Below, one piece after another: positions 33,478 through 41,539 of a stretch of DNA of 64,000 nt (the stretch's first letter is position 1; each line of letters begins with the position of its first letter). Made by a program: the position numbers and the translations under genes. The notes beneath the pieces were generated by a model. The model was not told the DNA's origin. It searched no databases and worked only from the letters and a program-made list of their open reading frames with translations. The stretch is from Desulfatibacillum sp. (lineage in GTDB: Bacteria > Desulfobacterota > Desulfobacteria > Desulfobacterales > SpSt-501), in NCBI GenBank assembly GCA_020725555.1, contig DYEU01000004.1:62001-126000 (forward strand), written 5' to 3'.

Positions 33478-34764
33478 GTGCCGCCCGCGCGCCTTTCGAT
33501 CGCCATGGTTTCGCTCCACTCCGGCCCGCTCGGGCCCCTGGGCGCGCGCCGCACGGGGGGGCTCAGCGTCTGCCTGCGCGAGCTCTCGCGCGCGCTGGGC
33601 CGGGCCGGCCACCGCGTCGATCTCTTCGCCCCCGCGGCCGGTGGGGCCGGGGGTGAGGCGTCGATCCCGCTTGCGGACAACGTGCGGCTCCTCCCCGTCG
33701 CCCCCGGGGTCCCCGCCCGCCCGCTCGAGATCCACCGGCAGGCGGAAGGGGTGTGGGAAACGATCGAGCGCCTCCGGCGGCGGCTGGGGACCGGCTACGA
33801 CCTCGTCCACAGCCACTATTGGGCCTCGGGGCGGGCGGCGGAGCTCGCCTGCCGCGCCTGGGGCGCACCCCACGTGGCGACCTTCCACACGCTCGCGGCC
33901 GGCAAACGGCGCCTCCGGGAGGATCGGGCGGAGCTCCTCGTGCGCCTCGCGGCGGAGCGTCGTCTCGCCCGGATTTGCGAGGCGCTGACCGTGCCCTCGC
34001 CGCGCGAGAGAGACCTGCTCACGACCTTCTGCCGCGCCGCCGCCCCGCGCACGGCCGTCGTTCCCTGGGGGGTCGATTTGGAGCGCTTCCGCCCGCTCCC
34101 CCGACGGGAGTCCCGCGCCCGGCTCGGCATCCCCGAGGAGGCCGAGGTCGTGCTCTACGTGGGAAGGCTCGCGCCGGAAAAGGGGTTGAAGCGGCTCCTC
34201 GCCGCGCTCGCCCGCCTCGGAGACCGCGCCCCCCTGCGGCTGATCGTCGTCGGCGGCGACGGGGCGGGCGACCCCCGGCGGCGCCTGCTCGCCGCCTGGG
34301 CCGAAGCCCGCGGCCTGGGCGGCCGGGTCGCCTTCCGCGGCCGGGTCGAGCCGGAGGCGCTCCCGCTGTTTTACAGCGCGGCCGATCTCCTCGCCCTGCC
34401 CTCCTCCTACGAGAGCTTCGGTCTCGTGATCCTCGAGGCCCTCGCCTGCGGCACCCCGGTCGCCGCGACACCCGTCGGTGCGGCGGAAACGCTCCTGCGC
34501 GGCGGCAGGCGGGGCCGTCTCGCCGCCGGCTTCGCCCCGGACGACCTCGCCGCGGCGATCGCCGCGCTTCTCGACACCCATCTCCCCTCGCCGCTCATGG
34601 CGGCGGCGCTGCGCCGCTCGGTGGCGGGCTTCGGCTGGCCGCAGGCGGCCGAGGGGATGCTCGCCGTCTACCGCGCGGTGCTCTCCGGCCAGGAGGCCGC
34701 CCGGGGGCTCGAAGCCGGGGAGTCGGCCTGCTGCGGCTGCGGCCGGGGTCGAGGCCGAAAGTGA
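33478..34764 (+). CDS. GT4-family glycosyltransferase, MshA-like
   Basis: Retaining GT-B glycosyltransferase, 428 aa, starting at GTG. The N-terminus (IAMVSLHSGPLGPLGARRTGG, then LSVCLRELSRAL) has the pattern of MshA and sucrose-phosphate-synthase-like enzymes. YDLVHSHYWASG (107-118), VPWGVDLERFRPL, LYVGRLAPEKGL and the nucleotide-sugar E-x7-E motif at Glu312 and Glu320 (SYESFGLVILEA) complete the family. MshA joins GlcNAc to inositol phosphate, BshA to malate; the acceptor here is unknown. The last 15 residues are Cys/Gly/Arg-rich. It is followed by a PIG-L deacetylase, the usual partner of MshA and BshA. Confidence 0.9.
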   Translation: MPPARLSIAMVSLHSGPLGPLGARRTGGLSVCLRELSRALGRAGHRVDLFAPAAGGAGGEASIPLADNVRLLPVAPGVPARPLEIHRQAEGVWETIERLRRRLGTGYDLVHSHYWASGRAAELACRAWGAPHVATFHTLAAGKRRLREDRAELLVRLAAERRLARICEALTVPSPRERDLLTTFCRAAAPRTAVVPWGVDLERFRPLPRRESRARLGIPEEAEVVLYVGRLAPEKGLKRLLAALARLGDRAPLRLIVVGGDGAGDPRRRLLAAWAEARGLGGRVAFRGRVEPEALPLFYSAADLLALPSSYESFGLVILEALACGTPVAATPVGAAETLLRGGRRGRLAAGFAPDDLAAAIAALLDTHLPSPLMAAALRRSVAGFGWPQAAEGMLAVYRAVLSGQEAARGLEAGESACCGCGRGRGRK

Positions 34765-34775
34765 GGGAGGCCCCC

Positions 34776-35471
34776 GTGAGCGCCCCCGCCGACGTCCTCG
34801 CCATCGCCGCCCACCCGGATGACTGCGAGTTCGGGGCCGCCGGTACGATCGCCCGCTGGGTCCGCGAGGGGAAATCCGTGGTCTACGTCCTCTGCACAAG
34901 CGGCGAGAAGGGCACCAACGACCCGGACCTTACGCCGCCGGCCTTGGCCGCGATCCGCGAGGAGGAACAGCGCGCGGCCTGCGCCGTCCTCGGCGTGCGC
35001 GAGGCGGTGTTCCTGAGGCTTCCCGACCAGGGCCTCGAGGACACCGACGCCTTCCGCCGGCTGCTCGTGCGCCAGATCCGCCGCTTCCGCCCGCGGATCG
35101 TGCTCACCTCGGACCCCTACCGCCGCTACATCTGGCACCGCGACCACCGCATCGTGGGCCAGGTCGTCCTGGATGCCGTCTTCCCTTACGCCCGGGACCG
35201 GCTCGCCTACCCCGAGCTTCTGGCGGAGGGGTACGCCCCGCACAAGGTGCGCGAGCTCTATTTCTGGGGGGCCGAGGAGATCAACTGCCGGGTGGACGTC
35301 ACGGCAACCTTCGAGATCAAGATCGCGGCCCTTCGCTGCCACAAGAGCCAGCTGCGGGAATTCTCCCGCGGCGACCCGGTCGCCTGGCTGCGGGAACGCT
35401 GCCGCGAGATGGCGGCCGGGGAGTCCTACGGGCTGGCCGAGGGGTTTCACCGCGTCGAGGCGCCGCCGTGA
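34776..35471 (+). CDS. PIG-L/LmbE-family deacetylase (MshB/BshB-like)
   Basis: Zinc-dependent N-acetylglucosaminide deacetylase-type protein, 231 aa. Metal and catalytic motifs are AAHPDD (His13, Asp15, Asp16) and HRDHRIVGQ with His124; TSGEKGTNDPD and SDPYRRY also fit. The family removes acetate from GlcNAc conjugates, as in mycothiol, bacillithiol and GPI synthesis. I use the GTG with GAGGGAGG 5 bases upstream; an alternative GTG 15 bases earlier overlaps the glycosyltransferase stop. It converges with and overlaps the histidine phosphatase gene by 25 bases. Confidence 0.9.
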   Translation: MSAPADVLAIAAHPDDCEFGAAGTIARWVREGKSVVYVLCTSGEKGTNDPDLTPPALAAIREEEQRAACAVLGVREAVFLRLPDQGLEDTDAFRRLLVRQIRRFRPRIVLTSDPYRRYIWHRDHRIVGQVVLDAVFPYARDRLAYPELLAEGYAPHKVRELYFWGAEEINCRVDVTATFEIKIAALRCHKSQLREFSRGDPVAWLRERCREMAAGESYGLAEGFHRVEAPP

Positions 35472-36109
35472 GGCGGCGCGGCCTCCGCGCCTCCCCCCGG
35501 GAGAAAGGCGATCTCCGCGGGCCGCTTTGGCCACCCCGGGGGGAGAACCAGGCGCACGACGGCGCCGGTCGGGGGGTAGCCGCCGCCTCCCGGGATCGCA
35601 AGGCGCGTCTTGTTCTCGGGGCGAAGCTCCCGCCGCATCGCCCAGAGCAGCGTGAAGGCGATCACATCGCCGTGGGTCACCGCGGCCACCGCTTCGCCCG
35701 CGTGCCGCCGCCGGAGGCGCTCGAGAAAACGCACCATGCGCCGGACGAGATCCTGCGGCTGTTCCCAGGGCGGGCCCTCGCCGGTGTAGAAGTCGTCGCG
35801 CCGCCCCGCGAGCATGGAAAGCGGCTCGCCCTCGAAGCGCGTGCGCACCTCGTCGAGCAGCCGCGAGGTGCGGACGGCGAGACCCGGGTGAAGGGCGGCG
35901 ATCGCGGCCGCGGTCTGCCGCGCCCTGAGCCGCGGGCTCGTGTAGACCGCCGCAAGCTTGGCCCCGGCGAGGATCCCCGCCGCCCGGGCCGCCTCCTCGC
36001 GGCCGCGCGCGCTCAGCGGGAAGCGGGGCAGCCGGCCGTAGAGGACGCCCCGGGGGTTGTGGACGTGCCCGTGGCGGACGAGAAACACCGTCGGGGGCGG
36101 AGGCCTCAT
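35447..36109 (-). CDS. histidine phosphatase family protein (phosphoglycerate-mutase-like)
   Basis: A 220 aa phosphatase of the RHG family. The catalytic FLVRHGHVHN (residues 9-18), the acid/base region and the second histidine in AVTHGDVIAF (about 143-152) are present, so activity is expected. Substrate not predictable; relatives act on phosphosugars and cobalamin or inositol phosphates. Its ATG overlaps the upstream alpha/beta hydrolase stop by 4 bases, and its 3' end overlaps the convergent deacetylase gene. Confidence 0.9.
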   Translation of the reverse strand: MRPPPPTVFLVRHGHVHNPRGVLYGRLPRFPLSARGREEAARAAGILAGAKLAAVYTSPRLRARQTAAAIAALHPGLAVRTSRLLDEVRTRFEGEPLSMLAGRRDDFYTGEGPPWEQPQDLVRRMVRFLERLRRRHAGEAVAAVTHGDVIAFTLLWAMRRELRPENKTRLAIPGGGGYPPTGAVVRLVLPPGWPKRPAEIAFLPGGGAEAAPPHGGASTR

Positions 36110-36972
36110 CGCGCCGGGGCCTCCCCCGCCGTTGGGGCGGCCTCTTCATGTCGGGGCCGGCCTTCGGCCCATAGAATGCCCTTCCGCCGCAGAAAGCCGG
36201 CCACGTCGCGGAAAAAGGCCTCCCAGTCGGGCGGGCAGTCGTTGTGGCCGGCCTCGTAGGCGACGAGCTCGGCGTCCGCGGCCGCGGCCTTGAGCCGCGC
36301 GGCATGGCCGAAGGGGACGATCTCGTCGTGCCGGCCGTGCAGGACGAGGACGGGGCCGCGGTAGCGCCTAAGGGCCGCGAGGTTGTCGAAGGGGTCGCGG
36401 ATGAGAAAGGGCGGGGCGAGGTAGCGGGCGGCGAAGGCCTTCACGCCGGTGAAGCAGGAGAGCAACACGAGGGCCGCGGCCGGCCGGCGGAGCGCAAGGT
36501 CGCAGACCGCACCGCCGCCGAGCGAGCGGCCCAACAACACGATGCGCGCGCGGTCGATCTCGGGCCGGGCGGCGAGCCGGTCGTAGGCGAGATCGAAGGC
36601 CTCCGCGATCCTTCTCTGGGAAGGGGAGCCCCCGGAGCGGCCGTAGCCGGGGTATTCGACGAGCAGCAGGCCAAAGCCCAGCTCCCGGAAGGGACCCAGC
36701 GTTTCGGGCCAGAAGTCGATCAACTCGCCGTTTCCGTGGGCGAACACGACGGCCGGTGCGGGGCGGCGGTTTTCGGGCGGGGGGAGGTACCACGCCTCCA
36801 CGCGGCCGAAGGAGGCGGAAAGCCATAAGCGCTCGATCCCCCGCTCTTCGACCGCGGGCTCGCCCGGCGCCGGGATCATCCAGCGGGGAAAGAGGAGCGG
36901 CCGCTGCAGGACGAAGAGCAGAAGGCACCAGCCGAGATAGAGCAGCAGCAGGATGTTCGCCGCCTGGAGCAT
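36106..36972 (-). CDS. membrane-anchored alpha/beta hydrolase
   Basis: A 288 aa protein with an N-terminal membrane anchor (residues 2-24, LQAANILLLLYLGWCLLLFVL) and an alpha/beta hydrolase domain. Seen: oxyanion HGNGELIDFW, EYPGYGRSGG, nucleophile elbow LLGRSLGGG (Ser about 147), HGRHDEIVPF with the acid and EAGHNDCP with the histidine. This matches the FrsA/BAAT-like family with periplasm-facing or membrane-bound serine hydrolases. The open frame is much longer, but the ATG preceded by GGCGAGG fits the anchor. Co-translated with the histidine phosphatase through a 4-base overlap. Confidence 0.87.
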   Translation of the reverse strand: MLQAANILLLLYLGWCLLLFVLQRPLLFPRWMIPAPGEPAVEERGIERLWLSASFGRVEAWYLPPPENRRPAPAVVFAHGNGELIDFWPETLGPFRELGFGLLLVEYPGYGRSGGSPSQRRIAEAFDLAYDRLAARPEIDRARIVLLGRSLGGGAVCDLALRRPAAALVLLSCFTGVKAFAARYLAPPFLIRDPFDNLAALRRYRGPVLVLHGRHDEIVPFGHAARLKAAAADAELVAYEAGHNDCPPDWEAFFRDVAGFLRRKGILWAEGRPRHEEAAPTAGEAPAR

Positions 36973-37081
36973 GAAGCCGACCTCGCCGCCGGGAAGACGG
37001 CGGCCGTGTTCCGCCGCACCCGGCGGCACAAACGCCGTGGGTCCCCCGGTCTGCGGACCACCTAATCCGGGAGGAATCACC

Positions 37082-37660
37082 GTGTCAATCGCCATGCGGG
37101 CCGCGCTCTTCCTGGCGGCCGTCCCGATCCTGTGTGACGCCGCGCCCGCCGGCGCGGAGGAGGCCGCCTGGGATGCGCTCCGCCGGGGCGGCTGGGTCGT
37201 GTTTCTCCGCCATGCCCTCGCCCCGGGGACGGGTGACCCGCCCTCGTTCCGCCTCGAGGATTGCACCACGCAGCGCAACCTCTCCGCGGAGGGGCGAACC
37301 CAGGCCCGCGGCATCGGGGAGGCCTTCCGGCGGCGCGGGATTCCCGTGGAGAAGGCCTTCTCCAGCCGCTTTTGCCGCTGCCGGGAGACGGCCGCGCTCG
37401 CGTTCGGGGCCTTCGAGCCCCACCCGGCGCTCGACTCCTTTTTCGCAGCCCCCGCAAGGGAAAACGAGCAGACCGAAGCCCTCAGGCGTCTCGTGGCCGA
37501 AAACCCGCCGGGCCGCGGCAACCTCGTCCTCGTCACCCACCAGGTGAACATCACCGCCTTCACCGGGGTCTCCCCCGCCGCCGGGGAGATGGTTCTCGCG
37601 AAGCTCTCCGCCGCGGGGTCGATCGAACGGCTGCTGCGGCTCAACCCCGCCGGTCCTTGA
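37082..37660 (+). CDS. exported histidine phosphatase family protein
   Basis: A 192 aa phosphatase with a probable signal peptide (residues 1-22, ending ADA/AGA-like AAPAGAEE). FLRHALAPGTGDP carries the catalytic histidine but the usual RHG is RHA; SRFCRCRETAALAFG and LVTHQVNITAFTG with the second histidine are present. This resembles SixA/periplasmic RHA-type members. I choose the GTG with GGGAGG 8 bases upstream; an ATG 4 codons later is the alternative. It is divergent from the alpha/beta hydrolase across about 110 bases. Confidence 0.85.
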   Translation: MSIAMRAALFLAAVPILCDAAPAGAEEAAWDALRRGGWVVFLRHALAPGTGDPPSFRLEDCTTQRNLSAEGRTQARGIGEAFRRRGIPVEKAFSSRFCRCRETAALAFGAFEPHPALDSFFAAPARENEQTEALRRLVAENPPGRGNLVLVTHQVNITAFTGVSPAAGEMVLAKLSAAGSIERLLRLNPAGP

Positions 37661-37782
37661 GCCGCCCCTCGGCCGCACCCATTTCAAACCGCCTCCTGAT
37701 GCCGCGCTAACCCGCACGGGGCATGCATCCCCCCGGCGGGGCGGGGAAAGCGTCCTGACCCGCAGCCGGGAGGAGGAACGGG

Positions 37783-38217
37783 GTGAGTTCGGTTCGGCGC
37801 ATCGGGCTCGTCGCCCACGACGAGCGCAAAAAAGACCTTCTGGAATGGGTCCGCTTCAACCGCGAGACCCTCTCGCGGCATCGCCTCTGGGCCACGGGGA
37901 CGACCGGGAGGATCCTCGCCGAAGCCTGCGGCCTGGAGATCCGCCTGCTCAAGAGCGGCCCGCTCGGGGGGGACCAGCAGCTCGGGGCGATGATCGCCTC
38001 CGGCGAACTCGACGTCCTCATCTTTTTCTGGGACCCGATGACCGCCCAACCGCACGACGTGGACGTGAAGGCCCTGTTGCGGATGGCCGTCCTCTACAAC
38101 GTCGCCGTCGCCTGCAACCGCGCGACGGCCGACCACCTCATCTCGAGCGACCTCTTTCACCGCGGCCACCGCCCGGCGGCGGGTGAGGCGGCAGGCAGCC
38201 CGGGGGCCATGGGGTGA
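37783..38217 (+). CDS. mgsA: methylglyoxal synthase
   Basis: Converts dihydroxyacetone phosphate to methylglyoxal and phosphate, a bypass of lower glycolysis under phosphate limitation. The 144 aa chain aligns by eye along the whole E. coli enzyme: GLVAHDERK (catalytic His), LWATGTTG phosphate loop, KSGPLGGDQQLGAMI with the catalytic aspartate, DVLIFFWDPMTAQPHDVDVKALLR and NRATADHLI. The last 15 residues diverge. It starts at GTG with AGGAGGA upstream. Confidence 0.96.
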   Translation: MSSVRRIGLVAHDERKKDLLEWVRFNRETLSRHRLWATGTTGRILAEACGLEIRLLKSGPLGGDQQLGAMIASGELDVLIFFWDPMTAQPHDVDVKALLRMAVLYNVAVACNRATADHLISSDLFHRGHRPAAGEAAGSPGAMG

Positions 38218-38293
38218 GCGGGCGCAGAGAGGGCTTGCCTCAGGGAATCCCGTGCTTACCGTGGACCCAGGACACCCGAAAGGAGGGCGTTCC

Positions 38294-38476
38294 ATGAAAG
38301 CGATCTGCGCGGCTTCCGCGATCCTCATCCTCGCCGCCTTCACGGCGGTCAACCTCTTCCTGCCCTATGCGCTCCTTGTGCTCGCGGCCGGCGCCGGGGC
38401 CGCCTACGCCTTCGGCATCCCCTGCGGGATTCTCTCCGGCGACAAGGGCCCCTCCTGCCGCCTCGGCACCTGCTGA
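38294..38476 (+). CDS. small membrane protein, 60 aa, unknown function
   Basis: Begins with MKAICAASAILILAAFTAVN and has one or two hydrophobic helices (residues 4-20 and 24-42), then GIPCGILSGDKGPSCRLGTC with three cysteines. It has a good AAAGGAGG site upstream. I do not recognise the family. It lies between mgsA and another tiny Cys-rich gene on the same strand. Real coding is likely from the ribosome-binding site and helix pattern. Confidence 0.6.
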   Translation: MKAICAASAILILAAFTAVNLFLPYALLVLAAGAGAAYAFGIPCGILSGDKGPSCRLGTC

Positions 38477-38515
38477 GGCAGCCGAACCGGCGGGAAGGTG
38501 AACACCCACTCAAGA

Positions 38516-38574
38516 GATCCCCGGGATGGGCGATACATCGTGAGGAGCGGTGTGAACCCCATCCCGGGAGGATC
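38516..38574 (+). promoter_or_regulatory. RNA hairpin enclosing the ribosome-binding site of the next small gene
   Basis: CCCGGGATGGG (38520-38530) and CCCATCCCGGG (38558-38568) are perfect 11-base arms with a 27-base loop. GATC at 38516-38519 can extend pairing to GATC at 38571-38574 around an AG bulge. The Shine-Dalgarno GGGAGG (38566-38571) falls inside the 3' arm, 6 bases from the ATG, so folding should block initiation. No T-run follows, arguing against a terminator. Confidence 0.55.
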
Positions 38575-38576
38575 CC

Positions 38577-38792
38577 ATGCATGCCTGCTGCGCCGCCGGA
38601 CCCCAGTTTCGGCGGCTGACCCCGGACCTCGAGGAAGACCCCCCGCCGCGGGAGATCGCCTGCGCGCGCTATCGGGCGTGCCTGGCGGCGGCCGCGGCGG
38701 CGAACCTCGCCCTCGACTGCTCCCGCTGCCCGGAAGACGCGGTCGCTTCCGCCCCCGGCCCGGCGGGCCGCCGGGTCGCCGCCTGCGCCTGA
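38577..38792 (+). CDS. small cysteine-rich protein, 71 aa, unknown function
   Basis: A short protein with seven cysteines, including CC at residues 4-5 (MHACCAAGPQF) and a C-x2-C pair near 48-51 (LDCSRCPED), possibly metal-binding. A helix-like ALAxAAANLA stretch sits in the middle. The GGGAGG site 6 bases upstream supports it as a gene, but the site lies within a stable hairpin. No family recognised. Confidence 0.55.
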   Translation: MHACCAAGPQFRRLTPDLEEDPPPREIACARYRACLAAAAAANLALDCSRCPEDAVASAPGPAGRRVAACA

Positions 38793-38808
38793 TGCCGGTG
38801 GCCCCCGT

Positions 38809-38837
38809 TTGACAGCTCCCGGGCTCTGGGCTATGGG
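38809..38837 (+). promoter_or_regulatory. sigma-70-type promoter upstream of the glycosyltransferase pair
   Basis: TTGACA (38809-38814), 17-base spacer, TATGGG (38832-38837), ending 23 bases before the ATG at 38861. The -35 box is perfect, the -10 box matches 3 of 6. Confidence 0.5.
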
Positions 38838-38860
38838 GAAGGCCCGTTCGGGGCGACCCC

Positions 38861-40459
38861 ATGACCGCCATCCGCGTCCTTCTCGGCCTCACCCCCTTCG
38901 CCTTCGGGGCCTCGATCCTGTGGCTCGGCCAGGACATCTCCTGGGACCTGAGAAACTACCACGTCTACAACCCGTTCGCCTTTCTCTTCGACCGCATGGG
39001 GCACGACGTGGCCGTCGCCCACGTGGCCACCTACTACAACCCCCTCCTTTACCTCCCCTTTTACCACGCCGTCGTCGGCCTGCCGCCGAAGGCGGTCGGC
39101 TTTCTGCTCGGCTTCCTGCCCGGCCTGAACGCCTGGCTCATCTACGCCATCACCCGCCGGGCGGTCGACCCCGGGGACTCCGCCCGGGCCCGCTGGTACT
39201 GTTTCGCGCTGACCGCGGCGGCGATGCTCGGCATGATTCACCTCGCCGAGATCGGCACGAGCTTCGGCGACACCGTGGTGAGCCTCCCGGTGCTCGCGGC
39301 GGTCTTCCTGCTCGTCCGTTTCCCGGAGCGGCTCGGCGGCCCGCTCCGCGGCGGCGCTTCGGTCGTGCTTGCCGCGGGCGTGCTCGCGGGCTCGGCCTGC
39401 GGGGTGAAGCTCCCCTTCGCCATCTACTGCGTGGGGCTCTGCGCGGCGATCCTCGCCTTCCGCCTGCCCTGGCGCAGGCGCCTTGCGCTCGCCGTTCTCT
39501 TCGGCCTGGGGGTCCTCGTCGGGATCGCCGCAACCGGCGGTTTTTGGATGCTCGCCATGTGGCGGCGCTTCCAGAACCCCGTGTTCCCCTATTTCAACGA
39601 GTGGTTCCGCTCCCCCTGGGGGGCCGAGGGCTCCTACCGCGACGAGCGCTTCATCCCGCAGGGGCCGGCGATGTGGCTGCTCTTCCCCTTCTGGTTCAAC
39701 GTGGAGCCGACGCGCGTGGGCGAGGTGGGCTTCCGCGACCTTCGCTTTCCGCTCCTCTACGTGCTGCTGCTCGCGGCCCTGATCGGCGGGGCTTGCCGCC
39801 TCCGCCGCGGCGGGAGGACCGCCGCGGCGGAGGCTTCGCCCCCCGCGGCCGACGGGTTCCTCATCGTCTTCCTCGTCGTTTCTTTTCTCCTGTGGATGAA
39901 GCTCTTTTCCGTCTACCGCTACGCGATCGTCTGCGAGTATCTCGCCCCGCTCACCGCCCATGCCCTTCTCGGCCGGCTGATCCGCAACCCGCGCCGCCTC
40001 AAGCAGGCCGCGCTCGCCGCGGCCGCCTTCGTCGTTCTCACCCTCGATCCCGGCCACTGGGGCCGGAGGCCCTGGACGGCGGACTACTTCGACATCGCCC
40101 TGCCGCCGCTAGCCGCCGAGCGCCGGGCGATCGTGCTCGTGACCGGCCACGACCCGGTCGGCTACCTGATCCCCTCCTTTCCCGCCGAGGCCCGCTTTCT
40201 GCGCATCCAGGGCTTCGTGACCGGGCCCTCGCCGCGGCTGAACGAGACCGACCGCATGATGATGCGCGCCGTCGCGGAACATTCGGGGCCGCTTCTTCTG
40301 CTCTACCGCATCTACGAGGAGTGGCATGCGCTCCAGGCGCTCGAGTTCTACGGGCTCGAGCTCGAGCGCGACTCCTGCCAGGGCTTCGTCCCCGGCATCG
40401 AACCCCAGCCGGAGCACCCCTTCTTTCTGTGCCGGGTGAGCCGGCGGGCGACCCACTGA
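38861..40459 (+). CDS. polytopic membrane protein, GT-C glycosyltransferase-like
   Basis: A 532 aa protein with about ten hydrophobic helices. After the first helix an acidic loop (LGQDISWDLRNYHVYNPF) is placed like the Asp-bearing first periplasmic loop of GT-C enzymes, which use lipid-linked sugars. YYNPLLYLPFYH and FRDLRFPLLYVLLL further support this, as does the soluble C-terminal third. No precise family recognised. It is 11 bases upstream of a DPM1-like GT2 gene, which could supply the polyprenyl-phosphate sugar donor. Confidence 0.75.
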   Translation: MTAIRVLLGLTPFAFGASILWLGQDISWDLRNYHVYNPFAFLFDRMGHDVAVAHVATYYNPLLYLPFYHAVVGLPPKAVGFLLGFLPGLNAWLIYAITRRAVDPGDSARARWYCFALTAAAMLGMIHLAEIGTSFGDTVVSLPVLAAVFLLVRFPERLGGPLRGGASVVLAAGVLAGSACGVKLPFAIYCVGLCAAILAFRLPWRRRLALAVLFGLGVLVGIAATGGFWMLAMWRRFQNPVFPYFNEWFRSPWGAEGSYRDERFIPQGPAMWLLFPFWFNVEPTRVGEVGFRDLRFPLLYVLLLAALIGGACRLRRGGRTAAAEASPPAADGFLIVFLVVSFLLWMKLFSVYRYAIVCEYLAPLTAHALLGRLIRNPRRLKQAALAAAAFVVLTLDPGHWGRRPWTADYFDIALPPLAAERRAIVLVTGHDPVGYLIPSFPAEARFLRIQGFVTGPSPRLNETDRMMMRAVAEHSGPLLLLYRIYEEWHALQALEFYGLELERDSCQGFVPGIEPQPEHPFFLCRVSRRATH

Positions 40460-40470
40460 GGGGGAAGGTG

Positions 40471-41433
40471 ATGGAAACGAAAGGCGACAGCCTCCCGGCG
40501 CTCCGCACGGCCGTGATTCTTCCCTGCTACAACGAGGAGGCGGCGATCGCCCAGGTGGTGCGCGATTTCCGCCAGGCCCTGCCCCAGGCCGCGATCTACG
40601 TCTACGACAACAACTCGACCGACCGCACGGCCGAGGTCGCGGCCGCGGCCGGCGCCGTCGTGCGCCGCGAGACCCGCCAGGGAAAGGGCCACGTCGTGCG
40701 CCGCATGTTCGCCGACGTGGAAGCCGACGTCTACGTGCTCGCCGACGGCGACGGGACCTACGACGCGGCCAGCGCGCCCCGGCTCGTCGCCAAGCTGCTC
40801 GAGGAGCGCCTCGACATGGTGGTCGGCTCCCGGCTCTCGACCTACGAGGGGGCGGCCTTCCGGCCCGGGCACCGGCTGGGGAACGACCTCCTCACGGGGT
40901 TCCTCGGCCTCTGCTTCGGCCGCAGCTTCAGCGACATCCTCTCCGGCTACCGCGTCTTCTCGCGGCGCTTCGTCAAGTCCTTCCCCGCGCTCTCGACGGG
41001 CTTCGAGATCGAAACCGAGCTCTCCGTGCACGCCCTCGAGCTGCGCATGCCGACCGCCGAGGTGCCCACCCCCTACCGTGCCCGGCCCGCCGGCTCGGCG
41101 AGCAAGCTGCGCACCTACCGCGACGGCTTCCGCATCCTGATGATGATCCTCGACCTTTTCAAGGAAGAGCGGCCGCTCGCCTTCTTCTCGCTCATCGCCG
41201 GGGGGCTCGCCCTCGCCTCGGTCCTCCTCGCCGCGCCGATCGTGGTCACCTACCTCGAAACCGGGCTCGTGCCGCGCGTTCCGACCGCGATCCTCTCGAC
41301 CGGCCTCATGATCCTCGCCTTTCTCAGCCTCGCCAGCGGCTTCGTCCTCGACACCGTGACCCACGGCCGCCGCGAGATGAAGCGCCTGATCTACCTCTCC
41401 ATCCCCCCCCGCGGGGAAAACACCGCACCCTGA
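40471..41433 (+). CDS. GT2-family glycosyltransferase, DPM1-like, with C-terminal membrane anchor
   Basis: A 320 aa inverting GT-A enzyme. ILPCYNEEAAIAQVV (residues 15-29), YDNNSTDRT, DGDGTYD (metal-binding region near 91-97) and DILSGYRVFSRRFVK are characteristic of polyprenyl-phosphate mannosyl/glucosyl transferases. Two C-terminal helices (about 230-252 and 268-290) anchor it. It likely makes a lipid-phosphate sugar for the preceding GT-C-like protein. The ATG follows GGGGAAGG. Confidence 0.9.
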   Translation: METKGDSLPALRTAVILPCYNEEAAIAQVVRDFRQALPQAAIYVYDNNSTDRTAEVAAAAGAVVRRETRQGKGHVVRRMFADVEADVYVLADGDGTYDAASAPRLVAKLLEERLDMVVGSRLSTYEGAAFRPGHRLGNDLLTGFLGLCFGRSFSDILSGYRVFSRRFVKSFPALSTGFEIETELSVHALELRMPTAEVPTPYRARPAGSASKLRTYRDGFRILMMILDLFKEERPLAFFSLIAGGLALASVLLAAPIVVTYLETGLVPRVPTAILSTGLMILAFLSLASGFVLDTVTHGRREMKRLIYLSIPPRGENTAP

Positions 41434-41473
41434 GGACCGAGGACTGGGTGGCCCCGGGTTCCTGCCGCACCAT

Positions 41474-41501
41474 TTGACAATCCGCCCTTCGGCCATAGCA
41501 T
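41474..41501 (+). promoter_or_regulatory. sigma-70-type promoter of the metal-efflux operon
   Basis: TTGACA (41474-41479), 16-base spacer, TAGCAT (41496-41501), 38 bases before the TolC-like start. The -35 box is perfect, the -10 box 4 of 6. Confidence 0.6.
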
Positions 41502-41539
41502 TCGCCTGCATCGCAACCCCAGCGGACAGGGAGACGGCG

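Noticed and set aside
41474-41539. TTG start giving a 22-residue longer TolC-like protein
   Set aside because: This TTG is part of the TTGACA -35 box; a GTG with a good ribosome-binding site at 41540 begins a proper signal peptide.
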